Part shown: positions 18,139 through 27,176 of the stretch, in pieces
How the letters are laid out: every line of letters begins with the position of its first letter
Numbering within the stretch: position 1 is the first letter of the stretch
Assembly (NCBI RefSeq): GCF_016900095.1
Contig: NZ_JACJJP010000013.1
Location: 1-64,000, forward strand
DNA length: 64,000 nucleotides
Origin: Gemmiger formicilis
Lineage (GTDB): Bacteria > Bacillota > Clostridia > Oscillospirales > Ruminococcaceae
Direction: 5' to 3'
Made by a program: the position numbers and the translations under genes
The notes under the pieces: generated by a model
Told to the model about the DNA's origin: nothing
Databases searched by the model: none
The model's input: only the letters and a program-made list of their open reading frames with translations

Positions 18139-19803
18139 ATGTCTGATGAAAAATTTTCCAATTTTATAACCGAGGTCATCGACGCTGACCTGGCCGAAGG
18201 CAAGGTCAAGGAGATTCATACCCGCTTCCCGCCGGAGCCCAACGGCTATCTGCACATCGGCTCGGCCAAGGCCATCTACATCAACTATATGGTGGCCAAG
18301 ACCTACGGCGGCAAGTTCAACCTGCGCTACGACGATACCAACCCCGCCCGCGAGGACGACGAGTATGTGCAGAGCATTCTGCGCGACCTGAAATGGCTGG
18401 GCGCCGAACCCAACGGCGGTATCTTCTACGGCAGCGATTACTTTGAGAAGTGCTATGAGTACGCCGAAAAGCTGATCAAAGAGGGCAAGGCCTACGTGGA
18501 CGACCTGACCCGGGAAGAGATGCAGGAATACCGCGGCAACGACGCCGGCAAGCCCAGCCGTCCTTCCCCCTACCGTGACCGCACGCCGGAAGAGAACCTG
18601 GACCTGTTCCGCCGCATGCGCGCCGGTGAGTTCGCCGACGGTGAAAAGACCCTGCGCGCCAAGATCGACCTGGCCAGCCCGAACATGAACCTGCGTGATC
18701 CGGCCATCTACCGTATCAAGCATGTGCACCATCATCGCCAGGGGGACAAGTGGTGCATCTATCCCCTGTACGACTTTGCTCATCCCATCCAGGACGCCAT
18801 CGAGGGTATCACCCATTCCCTGTGCAGCCTGGAGTTTGAAAACCATCGTCCTTTGTATGACTGGGTCATCCAGAACATCTTCGGCGGCGAGTTCCCCAAA
18901 CAGCGGGAATTTGCCCGCCTGAACGTGACCAACACCGTCATGAGCAAGCGCTATCTGCGGGAGCTGGTGGAAAAAGGCATCGTGGACGGCTGGGACGATC
19001 CCCGTATGCCCACCCTGAGTGGTCTGCGCCGCCGCGGTTACACCCCCACCAGCATCTTTGAGTTCGTGCGCGGTGCGGGTATCTCCAAAGCCGACAGCCT
19101 GGTGGACATGCGTCAGCTGGAAGCCGTGCTGCGCGCCGAGCTGGAGCTGAGCGCCGCCCGCCGCGTGGCTGTGCTGGACCCCGTCAAGCTGATCATCGAC
19201 AACTACCCGGCCGACAGCTGCGAGTATTTCGATCTGCCCAACAACCCCAACCGGGAAGCCAACGACAATTCCACCCGCCCGGTGGCCTTCACCAAGGAAG
19301 TGTGGATTGACCGCAGCGACTTCTTTGAGGTGCCGCCGCCGAAGTTCAAGCGCCTGACCCTGGGCAGCGAAGTCCGCCTGATGGGCGCTTATCTGGTGCG
19401 CTGCACCGGTGTGGACAAGGACGCGGAGGGCAACATTGTGGCCATCCACGCCGAAGCCGACCTGGAGACCCGCAACGGCAACCCCGCCGACGGCCGCAAG
19501 GTGCGCGGCACCATCCACTGGGTGAGCTGCGAGCACTGCGTGGATGCCGAGGTGCGGCTGTACGACAAGCTGTTCACCGAAGCCAACATGAACGGGATTC
19601 CCGACGACGCCGACTTCAAGGATTACCTGAACCCCGAAAGCGTCACCGTCATGCCCAACGCCAAGCTGGAAAAGATCCTGGAAAATGCACAGCCGGGCGA
19701 GCGGTTCCAGTTCGTGCGCATGGGGTATTTCACCCCCGACAGCCACGATGCCCATGTGTACAACCGCATCGTGACGTTGAAGGACAGCTTCAAGCTGGGC
19801 TGA
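18139..19803 (+). CDS. glnS: Glutaminyl-tRNA synthetase
   Basis: A 554-residue class I synthetase charging tRNA-Gln directly. The HIGH-type motif lies in PPEPNGYLHIGSAKA near residue 30, and the KMSKS loop is VMSKRYL around residue 270. The C-terminal anticodon-binding barrels of the GlnRS type fill the remainder. The assignment over GluRS rests on the GlnRS-type FNLRYDDTNP and the downstream beta-barrel sequence. Many Firmicutes lack GlnRS and use GatCAB instead; its presence fits some Clostridia and probably reflects old transfer. Monocistronic, with its own promoter and terminator. Confidence 0.95.
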   Translation: MSDEKFSNFITEVIDADLAEGKVKEIHTRFPPEPNGYLHIGSAKAIYINYMVAKTYGGKFNLRYDDTNPAREDDEYVQSILRDLKWLGAEPNGGIFYGSDYFEKCYEYAEKLIKEGKAYVDDLTREEMQEYRGNDAGKPSRPSPYRDRTPEENLDLFRRMRAGEFADGEKTLRAKIDLASPNMNLRDPAIYRIKHVHHHRQGDKWCIYPLYDFAHPIQDAIEGITHSLCSLEFENHRPLYDWVIQNIFGGEFPKQREFARLNVTNTVMSKRYLRELVEKGIVDGWDDPRMPTLSGLRRRGYTPTSIFEFVRGAGISKADSLVDMRQLEAVLRAELELSAARRVAVLDPVKLIIDNYPADSCEYFDLPNNPNREANDNSTRPVAFTKEVWIDRSDFFEVPPPKFKRLTLGSEVRLMGAYLVRCTGVDKDAEGNIVAIHAEADLETRNGNPADGRKVRGTIHWVSCEHCVDAEVRLYDKLFTEANMNGIPDDADFKDYLNPESVTVMPNAKLEKILENAQPGERFQFVRMGYFTPDSHDAHVYNRIVTLKDSFKLG

Positions 19804-19865
19804 TATTTCCTTTTGTTGCCATATACAATGGCACATAACGAACATATTCTGCCGACACAACAGTC

Positions 19866-19902
19866 AAAAAAGGTTCCTGCCTATGCAGGAGCCTTTTTTA
19901 TT
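19866..19902 (+). terminator. Terminator of glnS
   Basis: The arms AAAAAAGGTTCCTGC (19866-19880) and GCAGGAGCCTTTTTT (19885-19899) form a long stem with one G-U pair and a 4-nt loop, ending in a T tract. Confidence 0.9.
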
Positions 19903-19935
19903 TTTGCAAAAATTTTACATTATGCGGCGAGATAC

Positions 19936-19964
19936 TTGTTTTTCTGCCTATTTTTTACTAAAAT
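19936..19964 (+). promoter_or_regulatory. Promoter of the AraC-type regulator
   Basis: TTGTTT at 19936-19941 and TAAAAT at 19959-19964 with a 17-bp spacer, 44 bp before the GTG start at 20009. Confidence 0.65.
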
Positions 19965-20008
19965 AAAAGTGTGAATTTTGTCATTCTCGTTCAAGGAGGG
20001 CGCCGAAC

Positions 20009-22186
20009 GTGAAATTTACGGTTGCAAACGGCAACTATGCCACGATCTGGAAACGGATGTTTTCCAGTTATCTGCTGATTATCTTTCTTGCCTTCCTGAT
20101 TTATTCCGGTGCGGTGTTCGGCGAGTCCATCCTGTCGGCCCGGCGCATCCGCCATGACACAAGCACCCTGTATGCCAACACCGTGGCCAGCCTGCTGGAA
20201 GAGCGGATCCAGGCCACACGCAGCCTGTCCCTGGGGATTGATGCCTCCACCAACTTCAAGACCCTCTATTACTCTCAGTTCACCGGGGAAGAAGTGGGCA
20301 CTTTCCAGCGGTACCAGCTTCTGGCCGAGCTGAAGCGGCTGTATTCGTCTTCCAAGCGACTGGACCTGATGCAGGTGGCGGTGTTCCTGAACGGGGAGGC
20401 GGAAGTATTCACCAGCAGCAACATGGCCATCCTCAGCCAAAAATTTGCCGTTGAAGACACCACCGACCTTCTGCGGCACGGCTCTTTGGGGGAGGTTTTG
20501 AACCTGCCCCAACAGGACCGGGCCGATTTTTCCACCTCCGGGTTGGTTTGTACCGTTCCTTACAACCATTCCGGCGTGGGCACCAACGGATGTGTGGCCG
20601 TGGTGTTCGATGACAGTGTTTTTCTGCGGGAAGTAGAAGAGGTCATTGGGGATGTTCCCTTCGGTCTGGTCATCCGCCAGGGAACCCAGGACGTATACAA
20701 CACCGGGGAAATCGCCGGACCCGCCTTCACCGTTGATCTGAGTGCCTTTCCCGATGTACAGATCCAACTGTATCTGCCCGGACAAAGCCTTCTGGCTGAT
20801 GTGGTGAACCGCATTTCCCTGCCCATGATCTGTGCTGTATTGCTGGCAGGAACCTTTCTGGGAATGGCATTTTTCTTTTCCAACAAATATTACGCTCCCA
20901 TCAGCCAGATTGGCGACATGGTAGCCCCGGCTTCGCTGCACAACGCCGACACGGACTCCCTTGTGACGGGCGTGCGCACTCTGTTGGGAGAGCGGGACAC
21001 CTATCGCAAACGCATCGATTCCATCAGTCCCTATGCTGATCAGCGTATCCTGCGGGATTTTCTGCTGGGCAATACCGGAAAAGATTCTTTGCAGTCTCTG
21101 CGGCTGCCCCCTGTTGCTCCGGACGGATGGTATTGCATTGCCGCCGTCAACATCACCTGGCCCGAAGGACAGACTCCCGGGCAGCGGCAGCCTCTGCTGC
21201 AACAAAAGCTTACCGAGATCAGTGCCGCTTTCAACACCGAGGAACTGCGCCTTTGGGGGTATGTGAGCAACGACTTTCTTGTTTTTCTGGTGCTGAACGC
21301 AGCCAATGAAATTACCACCAACTTTTTCTACACCGTTCAGGAGTGGATGGAACGCAATCCTCTTGTGCCCGACACACAGGTCACCTTCGGCATCAGCGGC
21401 AGCAAACTGGGGTGTGAGCAGATTGCCCCCGCCTGTCAGCGGGCCGTTCAGGCGGTGAACGACGGCATTCTCATGTGCGGCCGGGGGGAAATTTATGTGG
21501 CCGAGGAGGAAAACAGCCCCGATGTGCACGCAAACTATTATTTCCCGCCCGATCTGGATGTGACAATCAGCCACTGCATCCGCCACCAGGAACCCGACCG
21601 GTTGGCCCATATCCTGCGCACCATCTATGAGAAGAATGTGCTGCGCCCCCATATGGATGCTGAAACCATCCGCATTCTGGTGGAGGAACTGCGCGTGTCG
21701 GTCATGCGCGGCCTGCACGACGCCCGGGGTACTGACGCCCCCTCTTCCCTGCCACGTATTCCCGAAAGCTCCACCTTGGAAGAAATCTTCACCCATTACC
21801 AGAATCTTTTGCAGCAGCAGATCCGAGAAGCCGCCTTGTTCCAGGCGGATGACCCTGCCCAAAAACTGTTCGCCGAGGTGGAAACCCGACTGTATGATCC
21901 AGAATTGAGCTTAAAAGGCCTTTCGGCGCAATTTTCCATGAGCGAAAAGACCATCCTGCAGCTGTTCAAGAAAAAATATGACGAGACCTTCCTGCAATAC
22001 CTGCAGCACCGACGGACGGAACACGCCCGCATGCTGCTGAGCGATACACAACTGACCGTATCGGAAATTGCAAAGCGCTGCGGATACACCAGCGACCAAT
22101 CTTTTCGTCGAAATTTTATCCAGAGCACTTCTTTGACCCCCGGACAGTACCGTTCACAAAATTCCGGCAAAGGATCATCGGAATAA
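20009..22186 (+). CDS. Membrane-anchored AraC-family transcriptional regulator
   Basis: A 725-residue one-component sensor. A first membrane helix at about 17-38 and a second at about 272-291 enclose an extracytoplasmic sensor domain of roughly 230 residues. A cytoplasmic linker follows, and the two helix-turn-helix units of AraC occupy about 631-725 (ending YTSDQSFRRNFIQSTSLTPGQYR). Regulators of this design commonly control neighbouring LplABC-type carbohydrate transporters in gut Clostridia. The start is the GTG at 20009 with AAGGAGGG upstream. A terminator separates it from the transporter genes, which it probably activates in response to a pectic sugar outside the cell (inference). Confidence 0.88.
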   Translation: MKFTVANGNYATIWKRMFSSYLLIIFLAFLIYSGAVFGESILSARRIRHDTSTLYANTVASLLEERIQATRSLSLGIDASTNFKTLYYSQFTGEEVGTFQRYQLLAELKRLYSSSKRLDLMQVAVFLNGEAEVFTSSNMAILSQKFAVEDTTDLLRHGSLGEVLNLPQQDRADFSTSGLVCTVPYNHSGVGTNGCVAVVFDDSVFLREVEEVIGDVPFGLVIRQGTQDVYNTGEIAGPAFTVDLSAFPDVQIQLYLPGQSLLADVVNRISLPMICAVLLAGTFLGMAFFFSNKYYAPISQIGDMVAPASLHNADTDSLVTGVRTLLGERDTYRKRIDSISPYADQRILRDFLLGNTGKDSLQSLRLPPVAPDGWYCIAAVNITWPEGQTPGQRQPLLQQKLTEISAAFNTEELRLWGYVSNDFLVFLVLNAANEITTNFFYTVQEWMERNPLVPDTQVTFGISGSKLGCEQIAPACQRAVQAVNDGILMCGRGEIYVAEEENSPDVHANYYFPPDLDVTISHCIRHQEPDRLAHILRTIYEKNVLRPHMDAETIRILVEELRVSVMRGLHDARGTDAPSSLPRIPESSTLEEIFTHYQNLLQQQIREAALFQADDPAQKLFAEVETRLYDPELSLKGLSAQFSMSEKTILQLFKKKYDETFLQYLQHRRTEHARMLLSDTQLTVSEIAKRCGYTSDQSFRRNFIQSTSLTPGQYRSQNSGKGSSE

Positions 22187-22212
22187 CGTTATTTTTGCAG
22201 ATTCCAACATTC

Positions 22213-22256
22213 AAAAATTCCCGCTTTTCAATTTTTGAACGGCGGGAATTTTTTAA
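22213..22256 (+). terminator. Terminator of the AraC-type regulator
   Basis: The arms AAAAATTCCCGC (22213-22224) and GCGGGAATTTTT (22242-22253) pair perfectly. The loop contains a further small TTCAA/TTGAA stem, and more T residues follow. Confidence 0.85.
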
Positions 22257-22357
22257 TTCTGTACATTTTTCCCGCAAATTGTAGAATGAAACTAGTCAAA
22301 CGGACAAGACGCTGAAGCGTGTCCGAAATCCGGTATTCTGCAATGGAGGAAAACACA

Positions 22358-23335
22358 ATGTTCAAAAGCACTGCTTTGGCAAGAGATGCTTCCCCTGCAG
22401 GGTCGATATCTCAAAAACGGATGTCGCCCTTGCAGAAAGCATGGAACAGAGACAAATATCTTTTGTTAATGATCTTGCCGGTCGTCATCTGGTACCTTAT
22501 CTTCTGTTACCTGCCCATGGCCGGGTTGTACATGTCCTTTACGGACTTTGTCCCGGGCAAGGGCCTGATGGGATTGTTCCAGGGCAAGTTTGTGGGCCTG
22601 AAATGGTTCCAGAAATTTTTTGAATCCCCCTACGCTTTCCGACTGGTGCGCAACACCTTCCTCATGGCTTTCTACTCCCTGATTTTCGGCTTCCCCATTC
22701 CCATCATCTTTGCGTTGTGCATCACCCAGATCCGCAGCAAGCCCCTGCGCCAGGCCGGTCAGGTGCTGACCTACCTGCCCTACTTCATCTCCACTGTGGT
22801 TGTCTGCGGTATGATCAACAACTTCCTGTCCCCCAGCACCGGCATCATCAACCAGATGATTGAATTCTTCGGCGGAACGCCCATCAACTTCCTGGGCTTG
22901 CCCGAATGGTTCCGGACCATCTATGTGGTGAGCGGATCGTGGCAGACCTTCGGTTTCAACTCTATCATCTTTGTGGCCGCCATCATGGCCATTCCCCAGG
23001 ACCTGTACGAGGCCATGCGCGTGGACGGTGCTTCCAAGCGGACCATCATCTGGCATCTGGTTCTGCCCAGCATCAAACCCACCGTCGTACTGCTGCTGAT
23101 TATGGCTTGCGGCAACCTGATGAGCGTCGGCTTTGAAAAGGTGTTCCTGCTCTACAGCCCCGGCGTCTATGAGACTGCCGACGTCATTTCCACCTACGTG
23201 TACCGCCAAGGTATTGAAAGCAGCAACTACTCGTACGCCGCCGCCGTCGGCCTGTTCAACTCGCTGGTTACCTTCGCCATCGTCTTCCTGGCAAACCGCA
23301 CCAGCCGCAAGCTGACCGACACATCCGTCTGGTAA
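22358..23335 (+). CDS. Carbohydrate ABC transporter permease, LplB-like
   Basis: A 325-residue inner-membrane protein with about six helices. Residues DKYLLLMILPVVIWYLIFCYLPM open the typical LplB first helix, and the coupling loop EAMRVDGASKRTIIWHLVLPSIKP is the EAA motif that docks the ATPase. It should import oligosaccharides together with the next two genes. The ATG at 22358 is chosen because GGAGG lies 8 nt upstream; earlier in-frame starts (22319, 22343) do not have one. First gene of the transport operon. No ATP-binding subunit is encoded in the locus, so a shared MsmX-type ATPase elsewhere is likely. Confidence 0.92.
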   Translation: MFKSTALARDASPAGSISQKRMSPLQKAWNRDKYLLLMILPVVIWYLIFCYLPMAGLYMSFTDFVPGKGLMGLFQGKFVGLKWFQKFFESPYAFRLVRNTFLMAFYSLIFGFPIPIIFALCITQIRSKPLRQAGQVLTYLPYFISTVVVCGMINNFLSPSTGIINQMIEFFGGTPINFLGLPEWFRTIYVVSGSWQTFGFNSIIFVAAIMAIPQDLYEAMRVDGASKRTIIWHLVLPSIKPTVVLLLIMACGNLMSVGFEKVFLLYSPGVYETADVISTYVYRQGIESSNYSYAAAVGLFNSLVTFAIVFLANRTSRKLTDTSVW

Positions 23336-23349
23336 AGGAGAATTGAACC

Positions 23350-24282
23350 ATGAGCAAACCTGTTGCCACCACCGCGCACAAAAATCCCATGCGCGAGTTT
23401 ATACAGGAAGATCTGGGCGACAAAATCTTTGATATTATTATCTGGATTATCGTGTTTCTTGCCATCGTCGTCTGTGTATACCCCTTCCTGTATGTTCTGT
23501 CCGTTTCCATCAGCGACGGCGCCGCCGTCAACCGGGGCGATATCTGGCTGCTGCCGGTGGGCTTTGATCTGAGCGCCCTGAAGATGGTGCTGGGTTACGA
23601 TGATCTTTGGACTTCCTACATCAACACCGTGATCTATACGGTGATGGGCACCGTGTGTAACGTCCTCTTCTCCATCCTGGCCGCCTATCCCCTGAGCCGC
23701 CGCCAGTTCTTCCTGCGCAAAAAGCTGAACTTCTTCCTGGCGTTCACCATGTACTTCTCCGGCGGCCTGATCCCCACCTACATGGTGGTGACCGGTCTGG
23801 GCCTGTACAACAGCCGCTTGGCCATGGTCCTTCCGGTTCTGATCAGTGCCTACAACGTGATGATCCTGCGCAGCGCTTTTGAGGCCATTCCCGAAGAGCT
23901 CTTTGAAAATGCCAACCTGGAAGGCGCCAACGACTTCATCATGATGGCCCGCATCGCCGTTCCTCTGGCCAAACCCACCCTGGCTGTTCTTTCGCTGTAC
24001 TACGCCGTGGCCCGGTACAACGACTTCTTCTCCGCCCTGCTGTATCTGGGCAAAACCAATCTGCAGCCCCTCACCCTGTTCCTGCGCAAGGTCCTGCTCA
24101 GCTCTTCGCCGGAAATTTTGCAGAGCGCCGGCGGTATGCTGGCCGCAGATGCCGCTGCCCAGTCCACCCTGCAGATTCAGTACGTCTGCATTGTTCTGGC
24201 CGTCATTCCCATCATGTGCGTTTGCCCCTTCGTTCAGAAATATCTGGTCAAGGGCACGATGCTGGGCGCCGTCAAGGGCTGA
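23350..24282 (+). CDS. Carbohydrate ABC transporter permease, LplC/YtcP-like
   Basis: The second permease subunit, 310 residues with about six helices. The EAA-type coupling loop appears as ENANLEGANDFIMMARIAVPLAKP. The N terminus (IFDIIIWIIVFLAIVVCVYPFLYV) and the mid-protein MYFSGGLIPTYMVV stretch are typical of LplC. It starts 14 bp after the first permease with AAAGGAG upstream, so the subunits are translated from one mRNA. It forms the heterodimeric pore with the preceding gene product. Confidence 0.92.
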   Translation: MSKPVATTAHKNPMREFIQEDLGDKIFDIIIWIIVFLAIVVCVYPFLYVLSVSISDGAAVNRGDIWLLPVGFDLSALKMVLGYDDLWTSYINTVIYTVMGTVCNVLFSILAAYPLSRRQFFLRKKLNFFLAFTMYFSGGLIPTYMVVTGLGLYNSRLAMVLPVLISAYNVMILRSAFEAIPEELFENANLEGANDFIMMARIAVPLAKPTLAVLSLYYAVARYNDFFSALLYLGKTNLQPLTLFLRKVLLSSSPEILQSAGGMLAADAAAQSTLQIQYVCIVLAVIPIMCVCPFVQKYLVKGTMLGAVKG

Positions 24283-24351
24283 TTGACCGCCATTTTCCAC
24301 TATTATTGTACGAACGGGGACAACATCACCCCGAAAAATAGGAGGCATACC

Positions 24352-25965
24352 ATGAAAAACAACCATTCCCGCCTGGTCAAGGCAACCGCTCTTCTGTGCG
24401 CGGTCTCCCTGGCGGCCACCAGTCTGACGGCTTGTGGCGACAGCTCTTCCACCACCGAAAATGCCGTTGCCAGCCCGGATTTCGTGTACGACGGAACCGG
24501 CCCTATCACCGATCTGGACGGCATGACCCTGACCTGTGTGGCCCAGGCATCCAACTACTCCAACGTGGACATGACCCAGGCCGAAATCGTCAAGAAGGTC
24601 CAGGAAGGTGCCAATGTTACCATCGACTACACTCTGGTCAATCCAACCAACTACAACGACACCGTCAAGCCCATGCTGGCCGCCGGCAGTGACCTGCCCG
24701 ACTTCATCCGCCTGCCCGACGATATGGACCCCAACCAGAGCTACATCAATTCCGGTCTGTTTGAGCCACTGGACACCCACTTCGACGAGATGCCCAACTT
24801 CAGCAAATGGCTGGATGAAAATCCGTCCGTCAAGGCTTCTCTGACCGCTTCCGACGGCCACATCTATTATGTCTGCGGCACCAACGTTTCAGATACCTTC
24901 CAGCCCTGCATCATGTACAACATGAAGTGGCTGGCCGACGCCGGATTCTCCGAAGTTCCCTCCACCACCGATGAGTTTGTGGAACTGCTGCGCTACTACA
25001 AGACCCACGACATGAACGGTAACGGCGACACCAATGATGAGTATCCCATGAGCGTCACCGCCGAAATGCTGCCGTATATGTTTGGTCCCGCCTTCGGTCT
25101 GGACCTGATCTCCGGCTTCTACGTCAAGGATGACGGCACCGTCGCCTACGCCCAGGCTGAGAGTGAAGACTACAAAGCTTATCTGACCTTCCTGAACCAG
25201 CTGTACACCGAAGGTCTGCTGGATGTGGACTACACCACCCTGACCCGCGACCAGATCATCGCCCGCTTTGCCAACGACCAGACCGGTGTCACCTGCGACT
25301 GGGGCTATCAGATGGACATGACCTACAGCGTCCAGCTCCCTTACTATGACGGTACCCGTGCCACCGGCGTCAGCGGCGCCAAGCCTCTGAGCGGCACCCA
25401 TGAAGGTTTCTACGTCGGCCGTGATCCCATCGGCAGTCTGTGGGGCGTGACCGCCGCCTCCTCCAACATCGATCTGGCCATTCGCTTCCTGGATTATGCC
25501 TTCAGTGAGGCCAACCAGGATATGTACTGCTGGGGCATCGAGGGTGAAAGCTATGTAGTGGATGAAAACGGCAATCGCGAATTTACCGAACAGGCCAGCG
25601 ACAACACCTGGCTGCAGCAGCTGGGCATCAACCCCGCCGGCGTCCTTCCCGCCCGTCAGTCCACCGAAGCTACCTACGCTCTGGTTTCTGATTGGCATGA
25701 AGAAGTGGACCAGGAACTGATCCAGTACGTGCGCTCTCCCTGGCCTTTCATCTTTGCCGAATCCGATGAAGCCGAGGTCGTCTCTAACTATCTGGTAGAC
25801 CTGGAAACTTATGCCGATGAAATGGAAGTTGCTTTCATTACCGGCACCGCTTCTCTGGATACCTTCGACGATTATCTGGCCACCCTGGAAAGCATGCACC
25901 TGAGCGATCTGCTGGAAGTTCGCACCGCCCAGTATGAACGTTACCAGGCCGCTTCCGCCACCTGA
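24352..25965 (+). CDS. ABC transporter extracellular solute-binding lipoprotein
   Basis: A 537-residue family 1 substrate-binding protein. A lipoprotein signal peptide ends in the lipobox LTAC, so the mature protein is anchored to the outer face of the membrane by its cysteine at about residue 28. The large two-lobe domain resembles the LplA group, which binds complex oligosaccharides. It follows the two permeases, with TAGGAGG ahead of the ATG. A hairpin downstream may raise its mRNA level over the enzymes that follow. A pectic oligosaccharide ligand is inferred from the linked pectin methylesterase. Confidence 0.92.
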   Translation: MKNNHSRLVKATALLCAVSLAATSLTACGDSSSTTENAVASPDFVYDGTGPITDLDGMTLTCVAQASNYSNVDMTQAEIVKKVQEGANVTIDYTLVNPTNYNDTVKPMLAAGSDLPDFIRLPDDMDPNQSYINSGLFEPLDTHFDEMPNFSKWLDENPSVKASLTASDGHIYYVCGTNVSDTFQPCIMYNMKWLADAGFSEVPSTTDEFVELLRYYKTHDMNGNGDTNDEYPMSVTAEMLPYMFGPAFGLDLISGFYVKDDGTVAYAQAESEDYKAYLTFLNQLYTEGLLDVDYTTLTRDQIIARFANDQTGVTCDWGYQMDMTYSVQLPYYDGTRATGVSGAKPLSGTHEGFYVGRDPIGSLWGVTAASSNIDLAIRFLDYAFSEANQDMYCWGIEGESYVVDENGNREFTEQASDNTWLQQLGINPAGVLPARQSTEATYALVSDWHEEVDQELIQYVRSPWPFIFAESDEAEVVSNYLVDLETYADEMEVAFITGTASLDTFDDYLATLESMHLSDLLEVRTAQYERYQAASAT

Positions 25966-26000
25966 TAAAACCAACACCATCTCCTAACAAGATAGCAGCA

Positions 26001-26033
26001 CTACGGCAGACTCTGAAAACGGGTTTGCCGTAG
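26001..26033 (+). other. Intercistronic hairpin after the solute-binding protein gene
   Basis: CTACGGCA (26001-26008) pairs with TGCCGTAG (26026-26033) around a 17-nt loop. No T tract follows, so it is not a typical terminator. Hairpins like this often protect the abundant binding-protein mRNA from 3' exonucleases or cause partial termination. Confidence 0.55.
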
Positions 26034-26064
26034 CGTTGCATATCCGGAAAGCGAGGAAAAACCT

Positions 26065-27162
26065 ATGAACCCCGATTGCATTTCCATTGAGCATTACTAC
26101 CCCACCCTGCCCATCATGCAGCGGAAATATGACCGCCTGGCACGGAAAGATTATTTTACCGGCTCTTCCGCGGCGGACTTTGACGCCTGGCGAGAAATGG
26201 CCCGCAACCGACTGAAGCAGTTGCTGGGTATGGAGTTGATGGAGCCCTGTCCGCTCTGCCCCCAGATTCTGGAAGAGACACCGCTGCCAGGTGGGATTCT
26301 GCGTCAGAAAGTCCTGCTGCAAACCGAACCGGACACCTACATGCCGGTCTACATCCTGATTCCTGATCACCGGGATGGCCACAGCCGGGTGTTCCTGTGC
26401 CCGCCGGGCCATCAGGGAGCCGGAAAATACAGCGTTGCCGGCCTGGGGGAGATTCCGGCGGTGGCCCGCGCCATCGATTTCTACAACTACGACTACGGCC
26501 TGCAGCTGGCACAGCATGGGCACATCGCCCTTTGTCCCGACTGCCGCGGGTTCGGCGAGCGCCGGGACCCGGACAAGCAGACGGACAAGACCGATGATTT
26601 TCTGACCGGCACCTGCTACCAGCTGGCCCACATGGCCGAGCCCCTGGGCCTGACGGTCATCGGCATGCTGGTGTGGGATCTGCAGCGGCTGATTGATTAC
26701 GTGGAGCAGCGCGGGGAATGGTCCATGGATACCCTGTCCTGCCTGGGCTTTTCCGGCGGCGGCATGCAGACGCTTTGGCTGTGCGCGTTGGACGACCGGG
26801 TGAAGCTGGCGGTGATCAGCGGCTATCTGTACGGGTACAAGGATTCGCTGCTGACCTTGTGCGGCAACTGCTCCTGCAACTATGTGCCACAGCTCTGGCG
26901 CCACTATGACATGGGCGATATTGCCAGCCTGATTGCCCCCCGTCCGCTGGTTGTGCAGAGTTGCCGTGGCGACCATCTGAACGGCCCCCGCGGGTTGCAG
27001 AACGTACTGGAACAGATGGACATTGTACGCCGCGCCTACGACTTATATGGCGCCTCCGACCGTATCGTCCATGACGTATGCGAGGGCGAACACCGATTCC
27101 ACAGCGAGCACATTTTTGAAGCCATGGATACCGTTCTGAAGAATGCCACTTCCGCCCCCTGA
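26065..27162 (+). CDS. Alpha/beta hydrolase, acetylxylan-esterase-like
   Basis: A 365-residue serine hydrolase without a signal peptide, therefore cytoplasmic. The nucleophile elbow is GFSGGG with Ser230. A likely acid Asp lies in SCRGDHLNGP near 299 and the catalytic His in GEHRFHSEH near 343. The PVYILIPDH and LFCPPGHQGAGKYS-like stretches resemble the Abhydrolase_7/acetylxylan esterase group, which removes acetyl or other ester groups from plant polysaccharide fragments. Its position between the transporter and a pectin methylesterase makes de-acetylation of imported pectic oligosaccharides plausible. The substrate is inference. Confidence 0.8.
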   Translation: MNPDCISIEHYYPTLPIMQRKYDRLARKDYFTGSSAADFDAWREMARNRLKQLLGMELMEPCPLCPQILEETPLPGGILRQKVLLQTEPDTYMPVYILIPDHRDGHSRVFLCPPGHQGAGKYSVAGLGEIPAVARAIDFYNYDYGLQLAQHGHIALCPDCRGFGERRDPDKQTDKTDDFLTGTCYQLAHMAEPLGLTVIGMLVWDLQRLIDYVEQRGEWSMDTLSCLGFSGGGMQTLWLCALDDRVKLAVISGYLYGYKDSLLTLCGNCSCNYVPQLWRHYDMGDIASLIAPRPLVVQSCRGDHLNGPRGLQNVLEQMDIVRRAYDLYGASDRIVHDVCEGEHRFHSEHIFEAMDTVLKNATSAP

Positions 27163-27176
27163 AAGGAGACCATGCC

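Noticed and set aside
22257-22357. CcpA-type cre site before the transporter operon
   Set aside because: The sequence near 22307-22320 has a partial resemblance but fails the consensus spacing.
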